Of a stretch of DNA of 64,000 nt, positions 15,493-23,322 are shown one piece after another (position 1 is the stretch's first letter; each line of letters begins with the position of its first letter). The translations under genes and the position numbers were made by a program. Under the pieces are notes generated by a model, which saw only the letters and a program-made list of their open reading frames with translations, was not told the origin of the DNA and ran no database searches. Source of the DNA: CAYRIH01 sp964424375 (GTDB lineage Bacteria > Patescibacteriota > Kazan-3B-28 > UBA10110); assembly GCA_964424375.1 (NCBI GenBank), contig CAYRIH010000002.1, positions 6,663-70,662 on the forward strand, read 5' to 3'.

Positions 15493-16084
15493 ATTTATTG
15501 TTTTTGAAGGAGTAGATGGATCAGGCCAAAATACTCAGGCGGAACTTTTAGTAAGATATTTAAAGACAAAAGGTTTTGATGTTTTAGAAACCTATGAGCC
15601 AACAGATAGTTATATTGGTGCTAGAATTCGTAAGATTTTAAGTGGCGATGTAACAAGTTCTGGCGGCGCGCTTGGCTTGCAAATGTTGATGATTAGAGAT
15701 AGGAAATTGCATCTTCAGGATGTTATACAGCCGCACTTAAATAAAGGAGGTGTGGTTGTATGTGTGCGGTATTTGTATTCTACTCTGGCGTACGGACAGG
15801 CTGATGGTTTGGGTTATGATAAATTGTGGCAGATGAATAAAGATTTTCTTCTACCAGATTTAACAATATATTTAGATTTAAATCCGGAAATATCATTAGA
15901 GAGGGTAGAGAAACGGGCTCAAGAAACCGGAAAACCTTTAGATATCTTCGAAAAGAAAAGCACTCTTACAAGAGTGAGAGAAAATTTTTTGGAGTTGTTG
16001 AAAAACTTTCCAGAGATGGTTAAAGTAGATGCTTTGGGCACACCAGATGAAGTTCATCAAAGAGTATTGCGGCATCTAAATTAG
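15482..16084 (+). CDS. tmk: Thymidylate kinase family protein with altered Walker A and DR motifs
   Basis: A 200-residue protein of the dTMP kinase family by length, FEGVDGSGxNTQ, the YEPT segment and a C-terminal LID-like RAQETGKPLDIF. It should phosphorylate dTMP to dTDP. Two key positions differ: the Walker A Lys is Gln16 (GSGQNTQ instead of GSGKSTQ), and the usual DRY reads V95-R96-Y97. It may still be active, as the only kinase next to dut and thyX, or may use a modified mechanism. The ATG at 15482 lies inside the dut end; a longer upstream start would only add dut-frame residues. Confidence 0.85.
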   Translation: MKGKFIVFEGVDGSGQNTQAELLVRYLKTKGFDVLETYEPTDSYIGARIRKILSGDVTSSGGALGLQMLMIRDRKLHLQDVIQPHLNKGGVVVCVRYLYSTLAYGQADGLGYDKLWQMNKDFLLPDLTIYLDLNPEISLERVEKRAQETGKPLDIFEKKSTLTRVRENFLELLKNFPEMVKVDALGTPDEVHQRVLRHLN

Positions 16085-16097
16085 TATTCATAGTTAA

Positions 16098-16133
16098 CAA
16101 AAAACCCGGGATTAAATCCCGGGTGATTTTTTC
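16098..16133. terminator. Bidirectional terminator between tmk and thyX
   Basis: Stem ACCCGGGA/TCCCGGGT with loop TTAAA (about 16104-16124), preceded by an A-run and followed by GATTTTTT, so it works for both converging genes. Confidence 0.9.
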
Positions 16134-16142
16134 GTTGTAAAT

Positions 16143-17525
16143 CTAAACCAATCTTACAGGGAAGAACTGATCCAGGGGAATTGTTGAATCGCGGCCACAA
16201 TAACGTTTGCCTTCAGCACATTGTCCACATTGGTAACATTTTGGAGACAACATGTTTAAAAGTTGAACTGAGTGTTGTCCAGAGCTTTTTGGGAGTATGG
16301 CTTCACGCAATAGTCGAGATAGGTTATAAATCTCTTCCTGTGTGCACCAACACAGTCTTTTATCTTGCTCGTGAAGTACGGTGTTTAAAGTGCCCTTTTT
16401 GATGTAACGTACCATGGCTCCGTAAGGTGATAAAAATCTAAACAGTGCAGGGTGCACGTTTGTAGAAAGGGTTAACCACATTTCGGCGATTTGCATTAAC
16501 TCCTTATTGATATTTAATTCTCTAACAATAGGAGGGTGGTAAAATCCGCCAGTAAAATCGAACGGGCCCCTGTTAATTCGCCGGTGGCGCTGATCCTGCC
16601 CCATGGTAGCTACCGATATTTCAATTTGGGTTTTGATATCGATAACGTTATTAGGCATAAATTTGGGGTTAAAGTGTAATGTGTCTACCGGATGGGTATC
16701 GGTAGGTTCTGGATAAACAGCACTGTCTAAATTATCTATCGATAATAATTTTAGCTTAGGGCTGTTTTCTAAATTACAGGCGCTAGGGACAGTGATGGTA
16801 AGATCGAGAGGACTAATATCAGTTGATGATTTTTCCTCTCTTTTAAACATATACTGTAATTCTGGATAAAGTTTCAGCACTTCCTGGGCCATTAAATCTG
16901 TTACATAGTACATAGGTGAATCCCAGGCTGATCGGTACAGGGCTACCAGAGCTGATAAGTTAACAGTATAAGTCAAAGCGGTTGGGAATATTGTTGGGAT
17001 TAATACTCGAAGTTGTTCTTGTCCAAACTTACGAGCATTTTGTTTTATATACTTAGTTGTGGCTTTGGGTCGTTCTTTGGCAATAAACTTTTCAGCTACT
17101 TTAGTAGCAGGGTCGATGTTCTGGTTAAACAACTCCTGGCTAAAATTGATATAGTTTTCAATCCCCCTGATAGTTTTAGTATCAGTTTGAGGAAAGAAAT
17201 ATTTAACATAATCAATAATGCCCTGGGCAATATCTGGGTCGGAGAACATACCAAAACAGAATCTTCCCGAGCGCTGACTAGTAGTGTAAAAGGGTGAGTT
17301 TAGGTGTAATCCAAAAGTTACATTACTAATGGCTACACCTTCGATAAAGAATGTAAATTCAGAACTTTGTAATACTGTATGATGTACAGTATTGAATATA
17401 CTTTTTTCGATGTTAATCGATTTGCCCCATATGGGTTCCGAATCATCGTAACAGGTACGGGCAGAAAAGGACATTAGAGATGGAGCATCCTTATTAGTGT
17501 GACTAATAAGTTTTGCGGTTATCAT
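16143..17525 (-). CDS. thyX: FAD-dependent thymidylate synthase with two tandem ThyX-like domains
   Basis: A 460-residue protein, about twice the usual ThyX length. The N-terminal half (about 1-220) has ThyX-like helices including VHHTVLQSSEFTFFIEGVA and TTSQRSGRF. The C-terminal half (about 280-450) carries the FAD/dUMP signature as QDQRHRRINRGPF, then a Cys-rich stretch (CYQCGQCAEGKRYCGR) that could bind metal. ThyX methylates dUMP using methylene-THF and NADPH; FolD (52995) supplies the folate branch. Only the second half keeps a canonical RHR motif, so the first may be structural. A Shine-Dalgarno site TGGAGG precedes the ATG. Confidence 0.88.
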   Translation of the reverse strand: MITAKLISHTNKDAPSLMSFSARTCYDDSEPIWGKSINIEKSIFNTVHHTVLQSSEFTFFIEGVAISNVTFGLHLNSPFYTTSQRSGRFCFGMFSDPDIAQGIIDYVKYFFPQTDTKTIRGIENYINFSQELFNQNIDPATKVAEKFIAKERPKATTKYIKQNARKFGQEQLRVLIPTIFPTALTYTVNLSALVALYRSAWDSPMYYVTDLMAQEVLKLYPELQYMFKREEKSSTDISPLDLTITVPSACNLENSPKLKLLSIDNLDSAVYPEPTDTHPVDTLHFNPKFMPNNVIDIKTQIEISVATMGQDQRHRRINRGPFDFTGGFYHPPIVRELNINKELMQIAEMWLTLSTNVHPALFRFLSPYGAMVRYIKKGTLNTVLHEQDKRLCWCTQEEIYNLSRLLREAILPKSSGQHSVQLLNMLSPKCYQCGQCAEGKRYCGRDSTIPLDQFFPVRLV

Positions 17526-17649
17526 GATTAAGAAACCTCCAATTGTTTTCTAGTTTTTATATCAAAGTACATTGATTTTTGATTTTTCATTATACACTAA
17601 TATTTATTGACTTTTAAAAACAGTTTTACTAGAATGCTTGTATAACCTT

Positions 17650-17744
17650 TATAGACAGTAGGTATATCAATAAATCCTACCGAGAAGGCTCACAATTTTG
17701 TTTTAATTGTGTTTCTGATTGGTAGATCAGAAATTTTTTATATC
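17650..17744 (+). promoter_or_regulatory. Ribosomal protein L10 leader
   Basis: The arms AGACAGTAGGT (17652-17662) and ATCCTACCGAGAAGG (17674-17688) reproduce the L10-leader core in which GACAGxAGGx pairs with xCCTxCCGAGA around a kink-turn. Two more hairpins (CACAATT/AATTGTG, 17691-17711; CTGAT/ATCAG, 17715-17730) lead to the rplJ start. L10(L12)4 binding here represses rplJL in many bacteria. Confidence 0.8.
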
Positions 17745-18269
17745 ATGCCCAAGACTAAAGCACAAAAAGCAGAGCAAATTAAACAGCTTACGGATAAACT
17801 GCAGACTAACCCAACTGTGGTTATAACTGAGTTTACTGGTTTAACTATGGAAGATTTAACTGATTTTCGAAAAGTAGCACGGGAAAAAGGAGTGACTTTT
17901 CAGATTGTTAAAAATACTTTACTCACTAAGGCGGCTGAAAAAGCTGGGATAAAAGGTCTAGATGTTGATAAAGTAGCTCGTCAGTTAGCCATATCTACTG
18001 GTGATGCTGATGAAGCAACTATGTCTAAATTGGTATATGAATTTGTAAAAAGTAGTGCCGAAAAAGTAAAAATATACTCAGGTATCTTAGAGAGCAAAAT
18101 TGTGCCCGTCGAAACTATTATTCAATTAGCTCAATTGCCTAGCAGGGAAGAGTTATTAACTAGAGTAGTTGGCAGTATCAGTGCTCCAGCTAGAGGGTTT
18201 GTTAGAGTGTTAAATGGTCCATTACAAGGATTTTATAATATTGTTAAAGCTTTAAGTGAAACTAAATAA
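17745..18269 (+). CDS. rplJ: Large-subunit ribosomal protein uL10
   Basis: A 174-residue L10, the base of the L7/L12 stalk. It opens MPKTKAQKAEQIKQLTDKL, with the family segments VVITEFTGLTMEDLTDFRK and FQIVKNTLLTKAAEKAG, and ends in the helix that binds L12 dimers. The ATG at 17745 is chosen over an upstream in-frame start because that would run through the L10 leader. rplL follows after 44 bases. Confidence 0.96.
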   Translation: MPKTKAQKAEQIKQLTDKLQTNPTVVITEFTGLTMEDLTDFRKVAREKGVTFQIVKNTLLTKAAEKAGIKGLDVDKVARQLAISTGDADEATMSKLVYEFVKSSAEKVKIYSGILESKIVPVETIIQLAQLPSREELLTRVVGSISAPARGFVRVLNGPLQGFYNIVKALSETK

Positions 18270-18313
18270 TCAGAATCAATAAATTAAATAATTTTTTAAA
18301 GAAAGGAGCTATA

Positions 18314-18868
18314 ATGGCTGATGAAGAAAAGAAGGAAGAAATTCAAGAAGAAGTTCAGAATGAAACTGCAGAGGTAAAAGAAGAAGAAGTTAAAACAGAA
18401 GAAGAGCCCAAACCAAAAGAAGAACCAAAAGAAGAACCAAAAGCAGAAGAAGCTCCAAAAAAAAAGGAGCCTAAAGAAGTTGATACAAGCAAGTTGTCCA
18501 AAGATGCTCAAAAGGTTGTTGAAATGGTAGAAAAGATGTCTGTATTGGAATTGGCAGAGTTAGTTAAAGTTTTAGAAGATAAGTTTGGTGTGAGTGCAGC
18601 AGCTCCTGCGGCTGTGGCTGCGGCTGGTGGTACAGTTGAGGCTGATGAGGAAGAAAAAAGTGAATTTGATATTAACATTACTGCTGGTGGTTCCAATAAA
18701 ATTGGTATGATTAAAGCCATCAGAGAAGTTACTACTCTTGGGTTAAAAGAAGCTAAAGATATTACTGAATCACTGCCTCAAGTGGTTAGAGAGGGCGTTA
18801 AAAAAGAAGAAGCTCAGGAAATTAAGAAAAAATTAGAAGAAGCAGGTGCTACGGTTGAATTGAAATAA
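18314..18868 (+). CDS. rplL: Large-subunit ribosomal protein bL12 with acidic N-terminal extension
   Basis: A 184-residue L7/L12. The normal protein starts near residue 57 (TSKLSKDAQKVVEMVEKM), followed by the Ala-rich hinge and the factor-binding domain (NKIGMIKAIREVTTLGLKEA). About 55 extra N-terminal residues are almost only Glu, Lys and Pro, a low-complexity tail before the dimerisation domain. The start is fixed by AAAGGAG eight bases upstream. A terminator follows immediately. Confidence 0.95.
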   Translation: MADEEKKEEIQEEVQNETAEVKEEEVKTEEEPKPKEEPKEEPKAEEAPKKKEPKEVDTSKLSKDAQKVVEMVEKMSVLELAELVKVLEDKFGVSAAAPAAVAAAGGTVEADEEEKSEFDINITAGGSNKIGMIKAIREVTTLGLKEAKDITESLPQVVREGVKKEEAQEIKKKLEEAGATVELK

Positions 18869-18888
18869 GTCAAAAATATATAGATGAT

Positions 18889-18924
18889 AAAATATACAAG
18901 GTAATCGTTACCCTGTATATTTTA
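18889..18924 (+). terminator. Terminator after rplL, abutting tgt
   Basis: A 16-bp stem (AAAATATACAAGGTAA with TTACCCTGTATATTTT, one G-U pair; loop TCG) ends in a T-rich run three bases before the tgt ATG. It should end the rplJL transcript. Because it occupies the whole tgt leader, read-through would put a stable hairpin against the tgt start. Confidence 0.75.
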
Positions 18925-18927
18925 TTT

Positions 18928-20028
18928 ATGTTTAAATTTAAATTATTAAAACAATCTGGCAGAGCCCGTTTGGGTTGGATTAAGATTAACCAAGAGAAGA
19001 TTACAACTCCAGTTTTTATGCCGGTTGGCACACTGGCAACAGTTAAGGCGCTAACCCCAGAAGATTTAAAAGGGCTAGGGGTGCAGATTGTTTTAGCTAA
19101 TACTTATCATTTGCATCTTAGGCCTGGTGAGAAATTGATTAAGAAAGCCGGAGGACTGCATAAATTTATGTCTTGGGATAAACCAATCCTAACTGATAGT
19201 GGAGGTTTCCAAGTTTTTTCATTAAGTGCTTTACGCAAGATTTCTGATAAAGGAGTGGAATTTAAATCTCATTTGGATGGCCGAAAAGTTATTTTGACTC
19301 CCAAGTCGGCGATCAAAATTCAGGAAGATTTAGGAGCAGATATTATTATGGCTTTGGATGATGTAGTAGGCGCCAAGGCTGATAAAAAACGAGTCAAAGA
19401 AGCTATGAATAGAACTCATAAATGGCTTACAGAATGTATCAAATATCATAAAAGGAAAAATCAGGTACTTTTTGGAATAGTTCAAGGAGGAATGTTTAAA
19501 GATTTAAGAATAGAATCAGCTAAGTTTGTAGCTAATTCAAAAGTAGCTGGGGTGGCTATTGGCGGATTATCAGTAGGAGAATCGCGTTCGACGATGCAGG
19601 CAATGTTGGATATTGTAGAACCTATCTTGCCTATAAATAAGCCTAGATATTTAATGGGAGTTGGTTCGCCTGTAGATTTGCTAGAAGCAGTTAGCAGGGG
19701 AGTGGATATGTTTGATTGTGTCTTACCAACTCGTTTAGCCCGGCATGGATCTGTATGGACAAAAAAGGGGCAAATAAATTTATTTAATGCTAAATTTAAA
19801 TCAGTTTTTAGGCCGATTGAAAAAAGTTGTGATTGCTATGCCTGTAAAAATTTTACCCTAGCTTATATCCATCATTTATTAAAGGAAAAAGAAATTTTGG
19901 GAATTCGGCTTACTACTATCCATAATCTCCACTTTATATTGCAGTTAATGAGCGATATCCGTGAGCACATTAAAAATGATACTTTTTCTGCTTTTAAACG
20001 TTGTTTTATTAAATCTTTTTCTTCTTAG
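18928..20028 (+). CDS. tgt: tRNA-guanine transglycosylase
   Basis: A 366-residue TIM-barrel enzyme that exchanges G34 for the preQ1 base in tRNAs with GUN anticodons, such as the tRNA-Tyr at 13421. Catalytic Asp motif DSGGFQVFSL, recognition segment FDCVLPTRLARHG, and zinc ligands in CDCYACKNFTLAYIHHL are present. Length matches bacterial Tgt. The start ATG has no Shine-Dalgarno site and is preceded by a terminator hairpin. Confidence 0.97.
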   Translation: MFKFKLLKQSGRARLGWIKINQEKITTPVFMPVGTLATVKALTPEDLKGLGVQIVLANTYHLHLRPGEKLIKKAGGLHKFMSWDKPILTDSGGFQVFSLSALRKISDKGVEFKSHLDGRKVILTPKSAIKIQEDLGADIIMALDDVVGAKADKKRVKEAMNRTHKWLTECIKYHKRKNQVLFGIVQGGMFKDLRIESAKFVANSKVAGVAIGGLSVGESRSTMQAMLDIVEPILPINKPRYLMGVGSPVDLLEAVSRGVDMFDCVLPTRLARHGSVWTKKGQINLFNAKFKSVFRPIEKSCDCYACKNFTLAYIHHLLKEKEILGIRLTTIHNLHFILQLMSDIREHIKNDTFSAFKRCFIKSFSS

Positions 20029-20032
20029 TGTT

Positions 20033-20284
20033 ATGGACAAATAGATAGTTTCTGATATGTTGTATCTGGCATGTTTTAGGCTTTGGAAGCTAAAAACATG
20101 ACTACTTTGACAAAGGAGTAATAAAAATGCGCAGGAAGCCATTAATTATCTTGCTGTTAGTAATGCTTGGTTTGGCTTTTGTCATAACCATTGCTGGTTG
20201 TGGGAAAATCAAAAAGATAATCCAGAGTTCAGGTCCATCTGGACCTGGTCAGCATATTGATATTGGGTATGGCTGGGATCAGGG
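20033..20284 (+). repeat. Direct repeat, copy 1: leader plus signal-peptide coding segment
   Basis: This 252-bp segment and 21567-21818 align without gaps at a constant 1534-base offset, with roughly eight mismatches. The repeat covers about 94 bases of leader, including a Shine-Dalgarno site AAAGGAG and the small hairpin TTTTAGGCTT...AAGCTAAAA, and the first ~52 codons. Beyond it the two genes diverge. Confidence 0.9.
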
Positions 20285-20672
20285 TCTTGGACCTGGGTGG
20301 CAATCGCGACGATCAGACCTCTGTATTATAGGGGGGAATATATATGGGGTTTCACCTGGGGAGATAGATCCTTATATAATTCAGCTTGGTTCAGATACGA
20401 TTCATTATCGTTACAATCTATCTCCAAGCGAGAAGCAAATGAGTGGGCTAGCGGCCTTTGCTACGGATTTTATGGGACTGTCTGAACTTGAAGTCATGAG
20501 CACTAGAGGCTATGAAGGAAACTATGAGGAAGGAAGTAGATTAGGAAGCTCAATAGACAAGTCTGATTATGAGAGGGGTTATATCCTGTTTGAGTTTCAA
20601 GTTCCTTTCTCATCAACGGGTCTCTATGTTTTTGAAGGTATGGAAGACAATTTCCTTATCCTTAGGCAGTGA
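20127..20672 (+). CDS. Putative lipoprotein A of unknown function
   Basis: A 181-residue protein with a type II signal peptide: basic MRRKP start, hydrophobic core and lipobox IAGC with Cys25. The mature N-terminus up to GQHIDIGYGWDQG is nearly identical to lipoprotein B at 21661. The rest differs but keeps scattered similarity (DPYI.Q, Y.Y..SP.E). It should be anchored on the outer face of the membrane. I recognise no domain. An XRE regulator lies between the two lipoproteins. Base composition is less AT-rich than the flanking core genes, consistent with an accessory cassette. Confidence 0.7.
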   Translation: MRRKPLIILLLVMLGLAFVITIAGCGKIKKIIQSSGPSGPGQHIDIGYGWDQGLGPGWQSRRSDLCIIGGNIYGVSPGEIDPYIIQLGSDTIHYRYNLSPSEKQMSGLAAFATDFMGLSELEVMSTRGYEGNYEEGSRLGSSIDKSDYERGYILFEFQVPFSSTGLYVFEGMEDNFLILRQ

Positions 20673-20816
20673 GATAATAAAAAGATTGATTGACTTGCTC
20701 GAGGAAGATATTCTTGCTGCTGAATCTATATGAGGAACTAGGGTTGGCGCTGATTTTTTAGCACGTCTGTTTATAGGCGTTTGATATAAATGTTAGAGAA
20801 CCTTTGAAGAATCCTT

Positions 20817-20838
20817 CATGACTACTTTGATAAAGGAA
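20817..20838 (+). repeat. Decayed third copy of the lipoprotein leader
   Basis: The word CATGACTACTTTGATAAAGG repeats positions 20097-20116 and 21631-21650 with one change. It is followed by an ATG (20842) and a hydrophobic 50-codon frame (MRFILLLVLIIT...) that resembles a shortened signal peptide before running into the XRE gene out of frame. It looks like the remnant of a third lipoprotein start. Nothing else is evident in 20673-20912. Confidence 0.55.
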
Positions 20839-20912
20839 GTGATGCGATTCATTCTGTTGTTAGTGCTAATTATTACGCAGAGGTATGTAATAAATTTAAA
20901 AGGAGGTCTTCC

Positions 20913-21413
20913 ATGGGAGACAATGATAATGGGATTGATCCTAAAGTGGAAGATGGGGATAAACAGCTTACAGATAAAGAGCTGGAAGAGCTGAGGGTAC
21001 GGGAGCGCTTTGGTCACATTTTGCTAAGTATTCGCAAAATACTAGGGATGAGTATTGAGGAGCTTGCCCGTGCAGCAGAAATGGATGCAGGGTATATTTC
21101 TCGACTCGAGAACGGCCATAGAAGTCCACCCTCGGCCAAGATTCTCCGGCGACTTGCTGATGTACTAAAGGTAAATGTAATGCTCTTTTTCATGGCAGCA
21201 GATTATCTAAGAATTGATGAACGAGGTAATTCGGTTACTAAAGAGCTTCTTGATCTTCGTGTCGTGGCTGAGGTTACTGGTACTCATCCTGTTGTGGATG
21301 TGAATTCAGAGTTTGCTGAGGTTATTGCTTTATTGAAAGAGGGAATTGAATCTTTAAAAGATATCAAGTTCCTCTTGACGACGGCGGTGCGGGAGAACAA
21401 GGAGAAGAATTAA
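20913..21413 (+). CDS. XRE-family helix-turn-helix regulator
   Basis: A 166-residue protein. An acidic N-terminal stretch precedes a Cro/CI-type helix-turn-helix at about residues 30-90 (FGHILLSIRKILGMSIEELA, AEMDAGYISRLENGHRSPP, ILRRLADVLKV). The C-terminal part (about 100-166) is helical and unrecognised, perhaps for oligomerisation or ligand binding. A strong AAAGGAGG precedes the ATG and an intrinsic terminator follows. Its place between two paralogous lipoproteins suggests it controls them, possibly through their conserved leader; this is inference. Confidence 0.85.
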   Translation: MGDNDNGIDPKVEDGDKQLTDKELEELRVRERFGHILLSIRKILGMSIEELARAAEMDAGYISRLENGHRSPPSAKILRRLADVLKVNVMLFFMAADYLRIDERGNSVTKELLDLRVVAEVTGTHPVVDVNSEFAEVIALLKEGIESLKDIKFLLTTAVRENKEKN

Positions 21414-21428
21414 GTAAAGTTTGGAGGT

Positions 21429-21458
21429 AACCGACCACTTCTGTGGTCGGTTTTTTTT
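21429..21458 (+). terminator. Intrinsic terminator after the XRE gene
   Basis: Stem AACCGACCAC/GTGGTCGGTT with loop TTCT, followed by a run of eight T. Confidence 0.93.
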
Positions 21459-21566
21459 ATCTTATTTACTGAATAAACTGCATATACTCTAGAGCGTATA
21501 TAGTAGGGAGTGGTTGTAATTGGAGGGGTTATCTTTAGTAGTTTTAGTAATGGATTAGTAATAGGA

Positions 21567-21818
21567 ATGGACAAATAAATAGTTTCTGATATGTTGTATC
21601 TGGCATGTTTTAGGCTTTGGAAGCTAAAAACATGACTACTTTGACAAAGGAGTAATAAAAATGCGCAGGAAGCCATTAGTTATCTTGCTGTTAGTAATGC
21701 TTGGTTTGGCTTTTGTCGTAACCATTGCTGGTTGTGGGAAAATCAAAAAGATAATCCAGAGTTCGGGTCCGTCTGGACCTGGTCAGCATATTGACATTGG
21801 ATACGGCTGGGATCAGGG
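21567..21818 (+). repeat. Direct repeat, copy 2: leader plus signal-peptide coding segment
   Basis: Second copy of the segment at 20033-20284, about 97% identical by eye. Coding-region differences are mostly synonymous or conservative (Ile to Val at residues 7 and 20), which suggests selection on the signal peptide or recent gene conversion. Confidence 0.9.
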
Positions 21819-22230
21819 GATAGATGGTGGTTGGCGAGAAGATTTAGCTACGTCTATCAATTCGGGTCTTGCTTTAGATAAGGCCAATGTAGATCCTTAT
21901 ATAAATCAGATGACAGCCGGTAACAAGATTCTGTATCAATATAATTTTTCTCCTGTAGAACAGGAGCAAAAGGGTCTTATCGGTTTGGCAATGAAGTCAT
22001 CAATCAAAATAATTGAATTAAAATTACCTACGATAGACATCCCGGTTTATGTTTATGATAGGACTATGGGTGTTTTTGCCATACCTATGCTGGGTGTGGT
22101 TTGCACAGACAAGTCAGATCTCGATGCAGGGTTAGGTTATGCTCGCTTTGAGTACGAGATACCTGATTCTGCCGGCGATTTACTTGTCTTCGTTGCGGAA
22201 GATGCATTGGTGCTATCTAGATCTAGATAA
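21661..22230 (+). CDS. Putative lipoprotein B of unknown function
   Basis: A 189-residue paralogue of lipoprotein A with the same signal peptide, lipobox Cys25 and SSGPSGPGQHIDIGYGWDQG start, then a divergent domain (SINSGLALDKANVDPYINQM..., ending LLVFVAEDALVLSRSR). Both paralogues end in a similar strand (YVFEGMEDNFLILRQ versus LVFVAEDALVLSRSR), so they probably share a fold despite low identity. Function is unknown; surface exposure is inferred from the lipobox. Confidence 0.7.
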   Translation: MRRKPLVILLLVMLGLAFVVTIAGCGKIKKIIQSSGPSGPGQHIDIGYGWDQGIDGGWREDLATSINSGLALDKANVDPYINQMTAGNKILYQYNFSPVEQEQKGLIGLAMKSSIKIIELKLPTIDIPVYVYDRTMGVFAIPMLGVVCTDKSDLDAGLGYARFEYEIPDSAGDLLVFVAEDALVLSRSR

Positions 22231-22251
22231 CCAAATAGTAAATTTTAAAAT

Positions 22252-22285
22252 CTCCCAAAGATTTAACATCTGAGGGAGTTTTTTT
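22252..22285 (+). terminator. Intrinsic terminator after lipoprotein B
   Basis: Stem CTCCC...AGAT with ATCT...GGGAG, followed by seven T. It closes the lipoprotein cassette before a minus-strand gene. Confidence 0.88.
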
Positions 22286-22354
22286 AAAAAAGAAAAAGCG
22301 ATAGTCAGGTTTGTATTAGGGTACTAATTTTTGGCTGTTAGGAGCAATTTTTTA

Positions 22355-23194
22355 TTAGATGTTGACTATCATAGATGATAGTAAATTAGTTCCACTTATC
22401 TGAGCTCCAATTATAGTTGTACCTGATTGAATGGCAGTAACTATGCCGTTTTGGTTAACGCTAGCCACATTAGGATTAGTAGAAGTCCATTCCAATGATA
22501 CATTTGATCTGGAAATGATTTTTTTATTTTGATCCTGGATTAGAGGAATAGGGGAGAAATATGACCCAATATGCATTTTGTATTGAAAAGGTATGAGATT
22601 TAAGGTAGCTGGTGTTTGAGTGAATAAAATAGAGTTTATTACATCTAAATAACTGGTTTTATCTAGGCCAGTTGTGTTAATTTCCCAAAGTTGAGAATTA
22701 GTATCAAACTTAATTGTCAGATTGTTATTAGCTACAGTAACCCATCCACCTTTAGTGGTTTGGTAGCTACCTATTTGATAAATAGTATCATTAATAGTTA
22801 AAGTGCCAATGGCTGTGATATATAACCTCCAAATACCATTGGTAATCCCATTGATAGTTACCTGAGTGGGGGCAGTGGCCATTAAACTAGTTCCGAAGTT
22901 AGCTATACTTCTGGGGTTAGTCCAGGTTTCCATAGAACTATTAACACCTTTGATGTCATAACCGAAGTTGATTTTTGATTTTCCGTTAAATATAGAAATA
23001 CCCTGAGCTTCATTGCTAGATAGAGATTCTATGGCTGAAGTAGTTATATAAGTGTTAGCTTGCTGATCAATGGGAGCTGCTTGGGATTGACTAAAAACAA
23101 ACACTAAAACTACAGCCACAGCCATTACAGCTAAAAGCTCTCTTTCTAAAAGATTAAGACATTGTTTTGCTAGGTGATTTAAAGATTTTTTCAT
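22355..23194 (-). CDS. Exported protein with C-terminal bacterial Ig-like (Big2) domain
   Basis: A 279-residue protein from the ATG at 23194. A basic N-terminus and hydrophobic segment (ELLAVMAVAVVLVFVFS) look like a signal peptide or anchor. The middle is beta-rich and unrecognised. The last ~80 residues contain the Big2 pattern SLEWTSTNPNVASVNQNGIVTAIQSG. An in-frame ATG 15 codons upstream exists, but those codons run through a palindromic repeat (23211-23247), so I take the later start. No Shine-Dalgarno site is visible. A role at the cell surface is likely; the partner is unknown. Confidence 0.68.
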   Translation of the reverse strand: MKKSLNHLAKQCLNLLERELLAVMAVAVVLVFVFSQSQAAPIDQQANTYITTSAIESLSSNEAQGISIFNGKSKINFGYDIKGVNSSMETWTNPRSIANFGTSLMATAPTQVTINGITNGIWRLYITAIGTLTINDTIYQIGSYQTTKGGWVTVANNNLTIKFDTNSQLWEINTTGLDKTSYLDVINSILFTQTPATLNLIPFQYKMHIGSYFSPIPLIQDQNKKIISRSNVSLEWTSTNPNVASVNQNGIVTAIQSGTTIIGAQISGTNLLSSMIVNI

Positions 23195-23210
23195 TTGTTT
23201 TTGTTTTTTG

Positions 23211-23247
23211 CCTGCCCGCGGGCTGTGCTCGCGAAGCACGGCCAGGG
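23211..23247 (-). repeat. GC-rich palindromic element, copy 1
   Basis: On the minus strand it begins CCCTGGCCGTGCTTCGCG and ends GCGGGCAGG, with an inner GTGCTT/AAGCAC-type hairpin. It stands out in an AT-rich context and lies 17 bases upstream of the Big2-protein ATG. Related copies are at 47885-47915, 47959-47993 and 59701-59722. Confidence 0.82.
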
Positions 23248-23322
23248 AATCTCATGTATAGATAAAGGTCTACCTATTATTTCATTATATCATAAAATTC
23301 TATTTTTGTCAAAGGATTTACC

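Noticed and set aside
18296..18511. A Phe-rich minus-strand frame
   Set aside because: It is the complement of the Glu/Lys-rich rplL tail, so it is a composition artefact.
20842..20994. A 50-codon frame with a hydrophobic start before the XRE gene
   Set aside because: It overlaps the XRE start out of frame and looks like a decayed signal peptide; kept only as part of the repeat remnant.
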